From Sphingobacteriales bacterium 16-39-50 (GTDB lineage Bacteria > Bacteroidota > Bacteroidia > Sphingobacteriales > Sphingobacteriaceae), in contig NCHA01000001.1 of NCBI GenBank assembly GCA_002257025.1, positions 620,001 to 684,000 of the forward strand: a stretch of DNA of 64,000 bases, given 5' to 3'. Shown one piece after another: positions 1 to 8,604 of this stretch. Position 1 is the stretch's first letter; every line of letters starts with the position of its first letter. Both the position numbers and the translations under genes were made by a program. The notes beneath the pieces were generated by a model. That model saw only the letters and a list, made by a program, of their open reading frames with translations, was not told the origin of the DNA and made no database searches.

Positions 1-2529
1 AAATTATCTCCATTATTTGCAACAAAAGAGAATTCTGCAAACCTGAAGATTGATGCCAGCAATGAGGATGTTTTAAATTTCCTGAGAAAATCTGCAGATG
101 GTGCAATCGACCTTTCATTCAATATTCTTCGTACCCGTATTGATAAGTTTGGAGTAACCTCCCCTAACATTCAAAAACAACAGGGAACCAACCGTATTCT
201 GATTGAACTTCCTGGTGTAACAGATCCGGATCGTGTACGTAAATTACTTCAGGGATCAGCAAAACTTGAATTTTGGGAGACCTATGATAATGCTGAGATC
301 TTTAGTTTACTTCAGAATGTTAACAGTATTCTGGCATCAACTATTAAATCAACAGATACTTCAAGCGCTTCTGTCGCTCAGGATACAACTAAAAGTAAAC
401 TTGCAGCTTTAGGTAAGAAAGACAGTTCTGCTGTTGACAGTGCTGCTGCTCTAAGTAAAGTACAAGCCGAGCAGGCAAAACAAAATCCATTGTTTGCACT
501 TCTAAATCCTGCAACATATCAGGGTCAGGACGGTCAGGTTAATTTACGCCCTGGACCAGTTGTTGGATATGCCGCTCTAAAAGATACTGCAAAAGTAAAC
601 TCTTACCTTTCTTCAGCAGCTGTCAGAGCTGTTATCCCGCAGAATATCAGATTGTTCTGGGGAGTGAAGCCTATGTCAGAAGAGAGCAAGGTATTTGAAC
701 TTTATGCTCTTAAAACCAGCAATTTAGGTGGTGGACCGGCATTGGAGGGAGATGTGATTTCTGACGCCCGTTCTGATTACGACCAAAAAGGAAATCCGGA
801 AGTTGTAATGGTTATGAATGCAGATGGAGCACGTGCTTGGCGTTCAATTACTGCTGCTGCATCAGCTGATCCAAATAATAAAAAAAGTGTTGCTATTGTA
901 CTTGATAATCTGGTTTACTCTGCCCCTACAGTTCAGGGAGAAATTCCAAACGGAATTTCATCAATTAGTGGAAGCTTTAAAGTTGAAGACACCCAGGATC
1001 TTGCAAACGTTTTGAAAGCAGGAAGATTACCTGCTCCAGCGAAAATTGTCAGTGATTATGTTGTTGGTCCATCCTTAGGAGCAGCTTCAATCTCAGCAGG
1101 TTTAATTTCTACCATTGCTGGTGTCATCTTTATTCTACTATTCATGGCAATGTATTATAGTACAGCCGGATTAGTTGCTAACATTGCCTTACTGGTAAAC
1201 TTATTCTTCCTGATGGGCGTACTAGCATCTTTAGGTGCTGTATTAACTTTACCGGGTATTGCAGGTATTGTCCTTTCGCTGGGTATGTCTGTTGATGCAA
1301 ACGTTTTGATCTATGAAAGGATCAGGGAAGAGCTCGCAGAGGGAAAATCTGCAAGATTAGCAATCACTGAGGGCTTCAAGAAAGCAATGCCTTCTATCCT
1401 TGACTCAAATATCACAACTTTCTTAACAGGTGTAATTCTGTACATATTCGGACAGGGACCAATTGTGGGTTTTGCTACTACATTGATGATCGGTATTATC
1501 ACTTCCCTGTTTGCAGCAATATTCATTTCCAGACTGGTATTTGAATGGTTGCTTGACAGAAAAAAGCCTATCAGCTTCTCAATTAAAGCAACACAAAATT
1601 TATTCAAAGATTCCAAATTTGACTTCATCACCGGCAGAAAACGTTTTTATATCCTTTCATCTGCAATAATCGTTGCCGGAATCATCTCTGCCTTTACTCA
1701 GGGATTCAGCCTTGGAGTAGATTTCCAGGGTGGAAGAGCTTATTTTGTTGCATTTGATAAACCTGTTGAAGTTGAAAATGTTCGTTCTGTTTTAATTGAT
1801 GAATTTGGAACAGCGGTTGAAGTAAAAACCTTTGGTTCTTCCAATCAGGTTAAGATCACTACTGCTTACCTTATCAACGACAACTCAGATCAGGCAAACG
1901 ACCAGGTTAGCTCAAAATTGGCATCCGGTCTTAAGAAAATTAATCCTGTTTATGAGATAAAGGATTCACAGAAAGTGACACCTACAATAGCCGAAGACAT
2001 TAAAACCTCAGCTATTTACGCTACGATATTCTCTATACTGGTCATCTTCCTGTATATCTTGGCACGATTTAAAAGAATGGCATTTGGATTTGCTGCGATT
2101 CTGGCACTTGTTCACGATGTGCTCGTTTTACTTGCTATCTTCACCATATTTAATGGCTGGTTACCTTTCTCGCTGGATATTGATCAGGCATTTATAGCAG
2201 CGATATTAACTGTGATGGGATATTCAATCAACGACACCGTGGTTGTATTTGATAGGGTACGTGAGTATATCGGACAGCACCACTCCAAAAACGAGGATCT
2301 TCCTTCAGTAATCAATAACGCTCTGAACAGCACTTTAAGCCGTACCGTAATTACTGGTATTTGTACTATTGCTGTATTATTGATCATCTTCATCTTTGGT
2401 GGAGAAATATTAAGAGGATTCTCTTTCGCAATGTTAATTGGTGTGATCTTCGGAACATATTCTTCCCTGTTCGTAGCAACACCATTTGTTGTAGAATTCA
2501 TCAAAGAAAAAGACAAAGCAAAGGCTTAA
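1..2529 (+). CDS. secDF: Fused protein translocase subunit SecDF (5' partial)
   Basis: Inner-membrane SecD and SecF in one chain; with SecYEG it uses proton motive force to finish protein export. The frame is open from base 1, so the real start lies upstream; 842 codons are visible. The SecD periplasmic region comes first, then a first membrane block with the SecD signature GMSVDANVLIYERIREE (about 1284-1335), a linker, and a second block with the SecF signature TVMGYSINDTVVVFDRVREY (about 2209-2268). Fusion of the two is usual in Bacteroidetes. An Ala/Ser/Lys-rich low-complexity stretch (about 350-490) interrupts the periplasmic domain; this looks like a lineage insertion, not damage. A strong terminator follows, so it is transcribed apart from the MarR gene. 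Confidence 0.96.
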   Translation, partial: KLSPLFATKENSANLKIDASNEDVLNFLRKSADGAIDLSFNILRTRIDKFGVTSPNIQKQQGTNRILIELPGVTDPDRVRKLLQGSAKLEFWETYDNAEIFSLLQNVNSILASTIKSTDTSSASVAQDTTKSKLAALGKKDSSAVDSAAALSKVQAEQAKQNPLFALLNPATYQGQDGQVNLRPGPVVGYAALKDTAKVNSYLSSAAVRAVIPQNIRLFWGVKPMSEESKVFELYALKTSNLGGGPALEGDVISDARSDYDQKGNPEVVMVMNADGARAWRSITAAASADPNNKKSVAIVLDNLVYSAPTVQGEIPNGISSISGSFKVEDTQDLANVLKAGRLPAPAKIVSDYVVGPSLGAASISAGLISTIAGVIFILLFMAMYYSTAGLVANIALLVNLFFLMGVLASLGAVLTLPGIAGIVLSLGMSVDANVLIYERIREELAEGKSARLAITEGFKKAMPSILDSNITTFLTGVILYIFGQGPIVGFATTLMIGIITSLFAAIFISRLVFEWLLDRKKPISFSIKATQNLFKDSKFDFITGRKRFYILSSAIIVAGIISAFTQGFSLGVDFQGGRAYFVAFDKPVEVENVRSVLIDEFGTAVEVKTFGSSNQVKITTAYLINDNSDQANDQVSSKLASGLKKINPVYEIKDSQKVTPTIAEDIKTSAIYATIFSILVIFLYILARFKRMAFGFAAILALVHDVLVLLAIFTIFNGWLPFSLDIDQAFIAAILTVMGYSINDTVVVFDRVREYIGQHHSKNEDLPSVINNALNSTLSRTVITGICTIAVLLIIFIFGGEILRGFSFAMLIGVIFGTYSSLFVATPFVVEFIKEKDKAKA

Positions 2530-2554
2530 TAATTTTCTTCCAGAAATAATTTTA

Positions 2555-2588
2555 AAGCATCTGCCCGGGGGCAGATGCTTTTTTTTTG
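2555..2588 (+). terminator. Rho-independent terminator of secDF
   Basis: Twelve-base stem (AAGCATCTGCCC paired with GGGCAGATGCTT, tiny loop) followed by a T run, 25 bases after the secDF stop codon. Confidence 0.9.
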
Positions 2589-2633
2589 TTTAATAATTAA
2601 TTTATTCAGATATTTGTCATACGAACAATAAGT

Positions 2634-3092
2634 ATGGCAACAGAATTATTCAGCACCTATTCCTATCTGCTTGATCGCACAGCACGAAAAGTAAAGCAAT
2701 ATGCCCAACGCCGCTTTAATGCTGCAAACTACGATATCACTGTTGATCAATGGTTAATCATTAAAAACCTCAACAACGATAACGATATGAATCAAAGTCA
2801 GTTAGCTGAGATCACAGGTAAGGATCATCCAACCCTAACCCGCATTATCGATCTCTTATGCAAGAAAGGCCTAACAGAAAGAAAGATTCAGCCAAATGAT
2901 CGCCGATGCTTCACCATTCACCTTACCGAACTGGGTAAACAGCGGGTTGCCGAGTGGAGCCCAAAAATGGCTGAGATCAGAATGAAAGCCTGGCAGAATC
3001 TTACAGAAGAAGATTACAAGAATCTGAAGCGAATCCTGGATACGATTTATACAAATCTGGACGAACAGGAGAAACTTTTACCCGAATTATAG
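2634..3092 (+). CDS. MarR family winged-helix regulator
   Basis: 152 aa, usual size for MarR. A winged-helix DNA-binding core is visible at about residues 50-110 (QSQLAEITGKDHPTLTRIID as recognition region, then the wing KIQPNDRRCFTIHLTELG), flanked by dimerisation helices. The gene lies 26 bp before the ferredoxin reductase gene on the same strand, so it probably leads, and may autoregulate, the four-gene redox operon behind it. A promoter-like pair (TTG at 2586, GATATTTG at 2609, 20-base spacer) precedes it, one base off the TAnnTTTG consensus. Ligand unknown; MarR proteins often sense phenolics or oxidants, which would fit the redox neighbours but is inference. Confidence 0.85.
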   Translation: MATELFSTYSYLLDRTARKVKQYAQRRFNAANYDITVDQWLIIKNLNNDNDMNQSQLAEITGKDHPTLTRIIDLLCKKGLTERKIQPNDRRCFTIHLTELGKQRVAEWSPKMAEIRMKAWQNLTEEDYKNLKRILDTIYTNLDEQEKLLPEL

Positions 3093-3118
3093 ACAAACAT
3101 AGTACAATAGATATTAAA

Positions 3119-4123
3119 ATGATTTCAACAGACATTTGCATAATCGGAGCCGGCCCTGTGGGACTGTTTGCCGTATTTGAAGCCGGACTATTAAAAATGA
3201 GATGCCATCTGATTGATACACTACCGCAGATTGGTGGACAATTATCAGAAATTTATCCTCAAAAGCCCATTTATGATATACCCGGATACCCTGAAATTAA
3301 GGCTCAGGAACTGGTTGAACGTCTTATGGAACAGATTGCCCCTTTTGATCCAGGATTTACTCTGGGTGAACGTGTAGAATCACTTGAAAAGCAGAAGGAT
3401 GGTTCCTTTATTGTCGGAACAAATGATGGAACCCAGGTACATTGCCAGGTCGTGGTGATTGCCGGTGGCCTGGGTTGTTTTGAGCCACGCAAACCAGAAA
3501 TTCAGGGATTACTTGACTTTGAAGGCAAAGGCGTGGAATATATGGTTAAGAAGCCTGAAAACTTCAGAGACAAAAGGGTGGTATTGGCAGGTGGCGGTGA
3601 TTCTGCACTCGACTGGACCATATTTTTGGCTGACATCGCCGAAAGAGTAACCCTGATCCACCGTGGTGATACATTCAGAGGTGCCCCAGATTCAGCCGAA
3701 AAAGTTCAGGAACTGGCCAGCAAGGGTAAGATCGATCTGATCCTGCAGTCAAACCTGTTGAGTGTTGGTGGTAATGGCAGTCTGAAAGAAGTATCATTCA
3801 TTGGTCGTGACCAGATTACGCGCACAGTTCAAACGGATTATTTGATCCCTTTATTTGGTTTAAGCCCGAAACTGGGTCCGATAGCGGGCTGGGGTCTTAA
3901 CATTGACAAATCTGCGATACAGGTTGATACATTTGACTATTCAACCAATGTGGAACGTATCTATGCCATCGGTGATATAAACACATATCCCGGAAAACTG
4001 AAGCTTATTCTGTGCGGCTTCCATGAAGCAGCATTAATGGTACAAAGCGCCTTCAAATATGTCTATCCCGACCAGAAATTAAGTTTTAAATACACGACAG
4101 TATACGGCGTGAACGCATTCTAA
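3119..4123 (+). CDS. Ferredoxin--NADP+ reductase, thioredoxin-reductase-like type
   Basis: 334-aa FAD/NAD(P) flavoprotein that moves electrons between NADPH and ferredoxin. FAD-binding GAGPVG is at residues 10-15 and the second, pyridine-nucleotide, Rossmann motif GGGDSA at 158-163. A C-terminal AIGDI motif closes the FAD site. The CxxC pair of thioredoxin reductase is missing, which, with the length, marks the FNR subgroup found in Bacteroidetes and Firmicutes. The stop is one base from the ferredoxin start, so enzyme and electron carrier are translationally coupled. Confidence 0.92.
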   Translation: MISTDICIIGAGPVGLFAVFEAGLLKMRCHLIDTLPQIGGQLSEIYPQKPIYDIPGYPEIKAQELVERLMEQIAPFDPGFTLGERVESLEKQKDGSFIVGTNDGTQVHCQVVVIAGGLGCFEPRKPEIQGLLDFEGKGVEYMVKKPENFRDKRVVLAGGGDSALDWTIFLADIAERVTLIHRGDTFRGAPDSAEKVQELASKGKIDLILQSNLLSVGGNGSLKEVSFIGRDQITRTVQTDYLIPLFGLSPKLGPIAGWGLNIDKSAIQVDTFDYSTNVERIYAIGDINTYPGKLKLILCGFHEAALMVQSAFKYVYPDQKLSFKYTTVYGVNAF

Positions 4124-4124
4124 T

Positions 4125-4445
4125 ATGATCAATATTACAATTGAAGACAGAAACGGGGAGCAACAGCCCATTGAGATTCCAGAAGAAATAAGTCTGAGTT
4201 TAATGGAGGTTTTGAAGGCCTCAGATTACAATATCCTCGCAACCTGTGGCGGAATGGCTTTATGTGCCACTTGTCATGTGCAGGTTCTCAAAGGCCTCGA
4301 TGATCTTCCGCAAGCCGGAAATGAAGAAATGAACATGCTCGACACCTTACCTGATGCGGGATTTGACAGCAGACTTGCATGCCAGATCAGAATAACCGAG
4401 AATTTGAATGGCATGATTTTTCGAATCAGAGGGGATGAACTTTAA
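4125..4445 (+). CDS. 2Fe-2S ferredoxin (adrenodoxin/Fdx type)
   Basis: 106 aa. Four cluster ligands are in the expected pattern: Cys41, Cys47, Cys50 (C-x5-C-x2-C) and Cys86. The fold matches vertebrate/ISC-type ferredoxins, soluble one-electron carriers. It directly follows the ferredoxin reductase gene, so that protein is the likely reductant. The final acceptor is not encoded in the window. Confidence 0.92.
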   Translation: MINITIEDRNGEQQPIEIPEEISLSLMEVLKASDYNILATCGGMALCATCHVQVLKGLDDLPQAGNEEMNMLDTLPDAGFDSRLACQIRITENLNGMIFRIRGDEL

Positions 4446-4482
4446 TTCTGATAAAATAAATTCAAAGAAAAAAAAACTTGCT

Positions 4483-5790
4483 ATGGAAAAACCTATGAAT
4501 AAATCGACTGCATTTCCCAAAATAATAATTATTGGCGGTGGATTTGGTGGAATTGAAATAGCCAAACGTTTAAAAGATAAGGAAGTTGAAATTATTATGC
4601 TCGACAGGCATAATTACCATACCTTTCAGCCCCTTCTTTACCAGGTGGCTACAGGTGGTCTTGAAGCTGATTCTATTGCATTCCCTCTGCGTAAAATATT
4701 TAAAAATCAGAAAAACTTCACATTTAGAGTAACAGAAGTGGAGCGAATTGAGCCTGAAAAAAAGCTTGTACATACAACAATTGGCGAAATTGAATATGAT
4801 TTCCTGATCATCGCCACCGGTTCTGATACCAATTATTTTGGACAGAAGGAGATTGAGCATTTTTCGATGCCGATGAAAACTATCCCTGAAGCATTAAACC
4901 TCAGAAGCATGATTCTTCAGAATCTTGAAGAAGCTTTAATTGAATCTGATCCGGTAAAAAAGAGTGCCCTACTGCAATTCGTTGTCGTTGGGGGTGGTCC
5001 TACCGGTGTGGAGTTATCAGGTTCCCTTGCAGAATTAAAAAAACACGTACTCCCGACGGATTATCCGGAACTGCGCGTTGAGGATATCAAAGTATTTCTG
5101 ATTGAAGGTTCGCCTGAATTATTAGGCTCAATGTCACCTCAGGCATCAGGAAAAGCAAAAGATTTTCTGCAGAAACTTGGGGTTGAGGTATTTACGGACC
5201 TGAGGGTTGAAAGTTATGATGGGAATGTCATTAAACTTTCTAATGGACAGGCAATTGATACTAAAAATGTCCTCTGGTCGGCCGGAGTGAAAGGTGCAAC
5301 ACCTGCAGGATTGAAAGAAGAATCAATAACCCGTGGAAACCGAATCCTTGTTGATGAATTTAACAGGGTGAAAACAGAAGATCATATTTTTGCTATTGGC
5401 GATGTGGCTGCATGCATTAGTCCTGAAAAACCGAATGGCTTACCAGGGGTTGCTCCGGTAGCAATACAGCAAGGTACCCAGCTGGCAAAAAATATCATCC
5501 ATATCATTAATAATGAAGAACCTGAGCCATTCAAATACTTTGACAAGGGTTCTATGGCCACTGTAGGGCGTAATCTTGCGGTAGTTGATATTGGAAAAAT
5601 CCGCTTTCAGGGTATTTTTGCATGGTTTGTCTGGATGTTTGTACATCTGATGTCACTGGTTGGATTTCGGAATAAAGTTGTCACCTTTGTAAACTGGGTC
5701 TGGAGTTATTTCAGCTATGACCGTGGAACAAGGCTCATCATTCGAAGGTTCAGCAGGGAATCAATGACTGAGGATACTTATTCTAAGTGA
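4483..5790 (+). CDS. ndh: Type II NADH:quinone oxidoreductase (NDH-2)
   Basis: 435 aa from the chosen ATG. An N-terminal GGGFGG dinucleotide fold (residues 18-23), a second GGGPTGVE Rossmann motif in the middle and a C-terminal hydrophobic region (FAWFVWMFVHLMSLVGF) that anchors it to the inner face of the membrane are typical of single-subunit, non-proton-pumping NDH-2, which passes electrons from NADH to menaquinone. An earlier in-frame ATG at 4435 overlaps the ferredoxin gene and would add 16 Lys/Asn-rich residues; I prefer 4483 because the fold starts just after it. Last gene of the MarR/FNR/ferredoxin operon. Confidence 0.88.
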   Translation: MEKPMNKSTAFPKIIIIGGGFGGIEIAKRLKDKEVEIIMLDRHNYHTFQPLLYQVATGGLEADSIAFPLRKIFKNQKNFTFRVTEVERIEPEKKLVHTTIGEIEYDFLIIATGSDTNYFGQKEIEHFSMPMKTIPEALNLRSMILQNLEEALIESDPVKKSALLQFVVVGGGPTGVELSGSLAELKKHVLPTDYPELRVEDIKVFLIEGSPELLGSMSPQASGKAKDFLQKLGVEVFTDLRVESYDGNVIKLSNGQAIDTKNVLWSAGVKGATPAGLKEESITRGNRILVDEFNRVKTEDHIFAIGDVAACISPEKPNGLPGVAPVAIQQGTQLAKNIIHIINNEEPEPFKYFDKGSMATVGRNLAVVDIGKIRFQGIFAWFVWMFVHLMSLVGFRNKVVTFVNWVWSYFSYDRGTRLIIRRFSRESMTEDTYSK

Positions 5791-5886
5791 TTCCTTCCGG
5801 ATCAAGTCCGGAATGACAAAGTATAATTTAGTAATTTAATCAACAGAATGTCATTGCGAGGAGGCACGACGAAGCAATCTCGTGAC
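5789..5886. repeat. Intergenic REP-like palindromic unit
   Basis: Two compact pieces fill this gap: a palindrome TTCCGGATCAAGTCCGGAA (about 5791-5812) followed by AATGAC, and GTCATTGCGAGGAGGCACGA with its continuation CGAAGCAATCT (about 5850-5880). Both look like dispersed repetitive extragenic sequences, not unique spacer. Only one copy of each is in this window, so dispersion is recalled from other genomes and not shown here. Confidence 0.55.
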
Positions 5887-5909
5887 ATTTAGTAGTTAAT
5901 TAAGCTTCA

Positions 5910-6758
5910 ATGACAAAACTGATCGAATGTCCGCGTGACGCCATGCAGGGAATTCATGATTTTATTCCCACTGAAATCAAAGCTAAATATATCAATTTGC
6001 TCTTGCAGGTAGGATTTGATACGATTGATTTTGGGAGTTTTGTTTCAGAAAAAGCCATCCCCCAGCTAAAAGACACCAGTGAAGTACTGGACAAACTGAA
6101 TCTCAGTGAGGGAAAAACAAAGCTTCTGGCAATCGTTGCCAATTTGAGAGGAATTGAGGAGGCTATAAAACATCCGCAAATCTCTTATTTAGGATTCCCC
6201 TTTTCAGTTTCAGAAACATTCCAGCAGCGAAATACAAATGCCGGAATTGAAACATCCTTACTAATAGTTGAAAAATTACTTAATCATAGTGAAAAGTCTG
6301 GAAAGCAAGCGGTTATCTATCTATCCATGGGCTTTGGAAATCCATACGGTGATCCCTGGAGTAATGAAATTGTAGAGCATTGGACAAATGAACTTACAAA
6401 AATAGGTGCAGGAATCATTTCACTCGCTGATACAACAGGGATTTCAAGTCCTGAAAAGATTAACTATTTGTACCCGCACCTTGTTTCCTCTTTTCCGAAA
6501 GTTGAATTTGGAATCCATCTTCATAGCACCCCATCAAGCTGGTATGAAAAGATAGATGCTGCCTGGGAAAGTGGCTGCAGACGATTCGATAGCTCACTGA
6601 GAGGCTACGGAGGCTGCCCGATGGCTTCTGATCAACTCACCGGAAATATTGCAACAGAGGGCCTTATTTCGTTCCTGGAAGCAAAAGGGGAAGATCATGG
6701 GCTTGATCTGGAGAAATGGAATGAAGCAGTGGAATATTCTTCGAAAGTGTTTAAATAA
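5910..6758 (+). CDS. Hydroxymethylglutaryl-CoA lyase
   Basis: 282-aa TIM-barrel enzyme of the DRE-TIM/HMGL family; cleaves HMG-CoA to acetyl-CoA and acetoacetate at the end of leucine breakdown. The N-terminal CPRDAMQG carries the metal-binding Arg-Asp pair, and GGCPMASDQLTGNIATE near the C-terminus is the HMG-CoA lyase signature with its catalytic Cys. Slightly shorter than typical enzymes (about 300 aa) but complete. It stands alone between repeat-rich gaps. A leucine dehydrogenase family gene at 20.7 kb could feed the same pathway. Confidence 0.9.
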   Translation: MTKLIECPRDAMQGIHDFIPTEIKAKYINLLLQVGFDTIDFGSFVSEKAIPQLKDTSEVLDKLNLSEGKTKLLAIVANLRGIEEAIKHPQISYLGFPFSVSETFQQRNTNAGIETSLLIVEKLLNHSEKSGKQAVIYLSMGFGNPYGDPWSNEIVEHWTNELTKIGAGIISLADTTGISSPEKINYLYPHLVSSFPKVEFGIHLHSTPSSWYEKIDAAWESGCRRFDSSLRGYGGCPMASDQLTGNIATEGLISFLEAKGEDHGLDLEKWNEAVEYSSKVFK

Positions 6759-6875
6759 TTGACAGTTGACAGGTGACAGTTGACAATTGACAATGAGATT
6801 TGAAGTTTAACTCAAATTTCTGCTTTTAGCTTTAACCTTTTTGCTTTAAGCTTTTAGCTTTCTACTTTAAGCTTG
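6759..6875. repeat. Heptanucleotide-period arrays (TTGACAG and TAGCTTT types)
   Basis: Five contiguous 7-mers (TTGACAG, TTGACAG, GTGACAG, TTGACAA, TTGACAA) run from 6759 to 6793. After about 26 bases of other sequence, eight more 7-mers of another consensus (CTGCTTT, TAGCTTT, AACCTTT, TTGCTTT, AAGCTTT, TAGCTTT, CTACTTT, AAGCTTG) run from 6820 to 6875. The second array overlaps the end of the convergent acetyltransferase gene and supplies its stop codon. Confidence 0.85.
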
Positions 6876-7295
6876 GAGAGTCATTTTAAAATGCTGTATC
6901 CCTGCCTCTTCAAACTGTTCACCTGCCTTTTTAAATCCGAATTTAGCATATAATGGCATTGCGTCAAGTTGTGCGTGCAGATAAACATACTCAGCATCCC
7001 CGGGAAGATCATTTAAAACCGCAGCCACCAGTGCCTGTCCCATTCCATTTCCCCTGAATTCTTTTAACACTGCAAAACGCTCTAGCTTGTATCCTTTTTC
7101 AGTTTTCCTCCAGCGCGAAGCTCCCGCAGGAGCACCATTGAACTTAGCAAGAAAATGTACGGACTCATCTTCAAATTCCCATTCCAACTCAGGCGGGCAA
7201 TTTTGCTCATCTACGAATACTTTTCTCCGGATGGCAAAAACCTGCTGAAGATCTGCATCAGTACTGACCCGTTCAACTTTAATCTGATCTTCCAT
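6867..7295 (-). CDS. GNAT family N-acetyltransferase
   Basis: 142 aa with one GNAT fold. The acetyl-CoA loop (Q/RxxGxG/A) is FRGNGMGQAL at about residues 80-89, and the C-terminal MPLYAKFGFKKAGEQFEEAGI is the usual GNAT strand/helix end (compare ElaA-like proteins). Substrate not predictable. The stop codon lies in a heptamer array, so the array may have replaced the original 3' end. It lies downstream of the aldolase gene on the same strand, separated by a hairpin. Confidence 0.85.
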   Translation of the reverse strand: MEDQIKVERVSTDADLQQVFAIRRKVFVDEQNCPPELEWEFEDESVHFLAKFNGAPAGASRWRKTEKGYKLERFAVLKEFRGNGMGQALVAAVLNDLPGDAEYVYLHAQLDAMPLYAKFGFKKAGEQFEEAGIQHFKMTLQA

Positions 7296-7320
7296 TTTTC
7301 TGAAATTAGTTAAACAAAGC

Positions 7321-7352
7321 TAAAGGGCCTTTCTATATAGAAAAGCCCTTTA
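7321..7352 (-). terminator. Hairpin terminator after the aldolase gene
   Basis: TAAAGGGC (7321) pairs with GCCCTTTA (7345), with further pairing inside (CTTTC against GAAA). It sits between the aldolase stop and the acetyltransferase start. The T tract is short, so termination may be partial. Confidence 0.7.
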
Positions 7353-7359
7353 AAATAGT

Positions 7360-8439
7360 TTAGAGTTTGTCGTTGACATTAATACAATTAAGGTCATCAA
7401 AAGCCTGGGTCAGTCTTTTAACAAAGTTGTCCTCCCCTTTTCGAAGCCAGACCCGCGGATCGTAATACTTTTTATTTGGAGAGTCCTCCCCTTCCGGATT
7501 ACCAATCTGACTTTGCAGATAAGCCTCCTTTGACTTGTAATAATCTTTTATTCCTTCCCAGAATGCCCATTGCATATCTGTATCGATATTCATCTTAATC
7601 GCTCCATAGGATATCGCCTCACGAATTTCTTCCTGTGTGGATCCTGATCCACCATGGAACACAAAATTTACAGGTTTCTCTGCACTGATATTGAACTCAG
7701 AACGAACAAAATCCTGAGAATTTTTCAGAATAACCGGCTGTAATTTAACATTACCTGGCTTATAAACACCGTGCACATTTCCAAACGCAGCAGCAACGGT
7801 AAATTTCTCGCTTATCGCACTAAGCTCTTTATAAGCATAAGCAACTTCAGAAGGCTGAGTATACAATTTTGCGCTGTCTACATCACTGTTATCGACACCA
7901 TCTTCTTCACCGCCTGTAACACCGAGCTCAATTTCAAGAGTCATCCCTAATCCCTTCATCCGGCTTAAATACTTCTTACTGATCTCAATATTCTCTTCAA
8001 TTGGTTCTTCAGACAGGTCGAGCATGTGTGAAGAATAAAGTGGTTTACCATATTGGGCAAAAAAACGTTCACCATGATCCATTAGTCCATCAATCCATGG
8101 CAATAGTTTCTTGGCTGCATGGTCTGTATGTAAAATAACAGCTACTCCATAATGCTCAGCCAGAAGATGGATATGTTGTGCTGCAGATACTCCTCCAAGT
8201 ATACAAGCATTTAAATTATCGTTGTTCAGGGATTTGCCGGCATAGAACTGTGCCCCTCCGTTTGAAAGTTGAATAATTACCGGAGAATTAACAGCCTTTG
8301 CTGTCTCCATTACGGCATTGATAGAATTTGTACCAATTACATTAACCGCTGGCAGGGCAAACTGATGTTTTTTGGCTACTTCGAATAATTCCTGAACAGC
8401 GTCACCATGCAAAACCCCTTTAAATTCTTTTAAACTCAT
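7360..8439 (-). CDS. fbaA: Class II fructose-bisphosphate aldolase
   Basis: 359 aa, zinc-dependent glycolytic/gluconeogenic aldolase (fructose 1,6-bisphosphate to DHAP and glyceraldehyde 3-phosphate), cytosolic. Asp106-His107 in ILHTDHAA match the catalytic Asp and zinc ligand of the E. coli enzyme. NVHGVYKPGNV and FHGGSGSTQEEI are the zinc and phosphate-binding segments; NIDTDMQWAFW closes the barrel. Length matches the E. coli/yeast subclass. Divergent from accD with a 165-bp gap. Confidence 0.95.
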   Translation of the reverse strand: MSLKEFKGVLHGDAVQELFEVAKKHQFALPAVNVIGTNSINAVMETAKAVNSPVIIQLSNGGAQFYAGKSLNNDNLNACILGGVSAAQHIHLLAEHYGVAVILHTDHAAKKLLPWIDGLMDHGERFFAQYGKPLYSSHMLDLSEEPIEENIEISKKYLSRMKGLGMTLEIELGVTGGEEDGVDNSDVDSAKLYTQPSEVAYAYKELSAISEKFTVAAAFGNVHGVYKPGNVKLQPVILKNSQDFVRSEFNISAEKPVNFVFHGGSGSTQEEIREAISYGAIKMNIDTDMQWAFWEGIKDYYKSKEAYLQSQIGNPEGEDSPNKKYYDPRVWLRKGEDNFVKRLTQAFDDLNCINVNDKL

Positions 8440-8604
8440 GATTTTAGTTTTTTATAAGATGATCGAAATTATGAAAAATAGCCTCAAAATCAAGCAATCA
8501 GCTTAATTAATCTATCCATTTATGGATAAGTTTTATTCTATCATTTTGAGGGGCATTGCTTTCTTAAAATTTTTGTTTCTTTGTAGGCTATATACACATC
8601 CGAA

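Noticed and set aside
490..492. TTG at 490 as start of secDF
   Set aside because: The frame is open back to base 1 and encodes SecD periplasmic sequence; the real start is outside the window.
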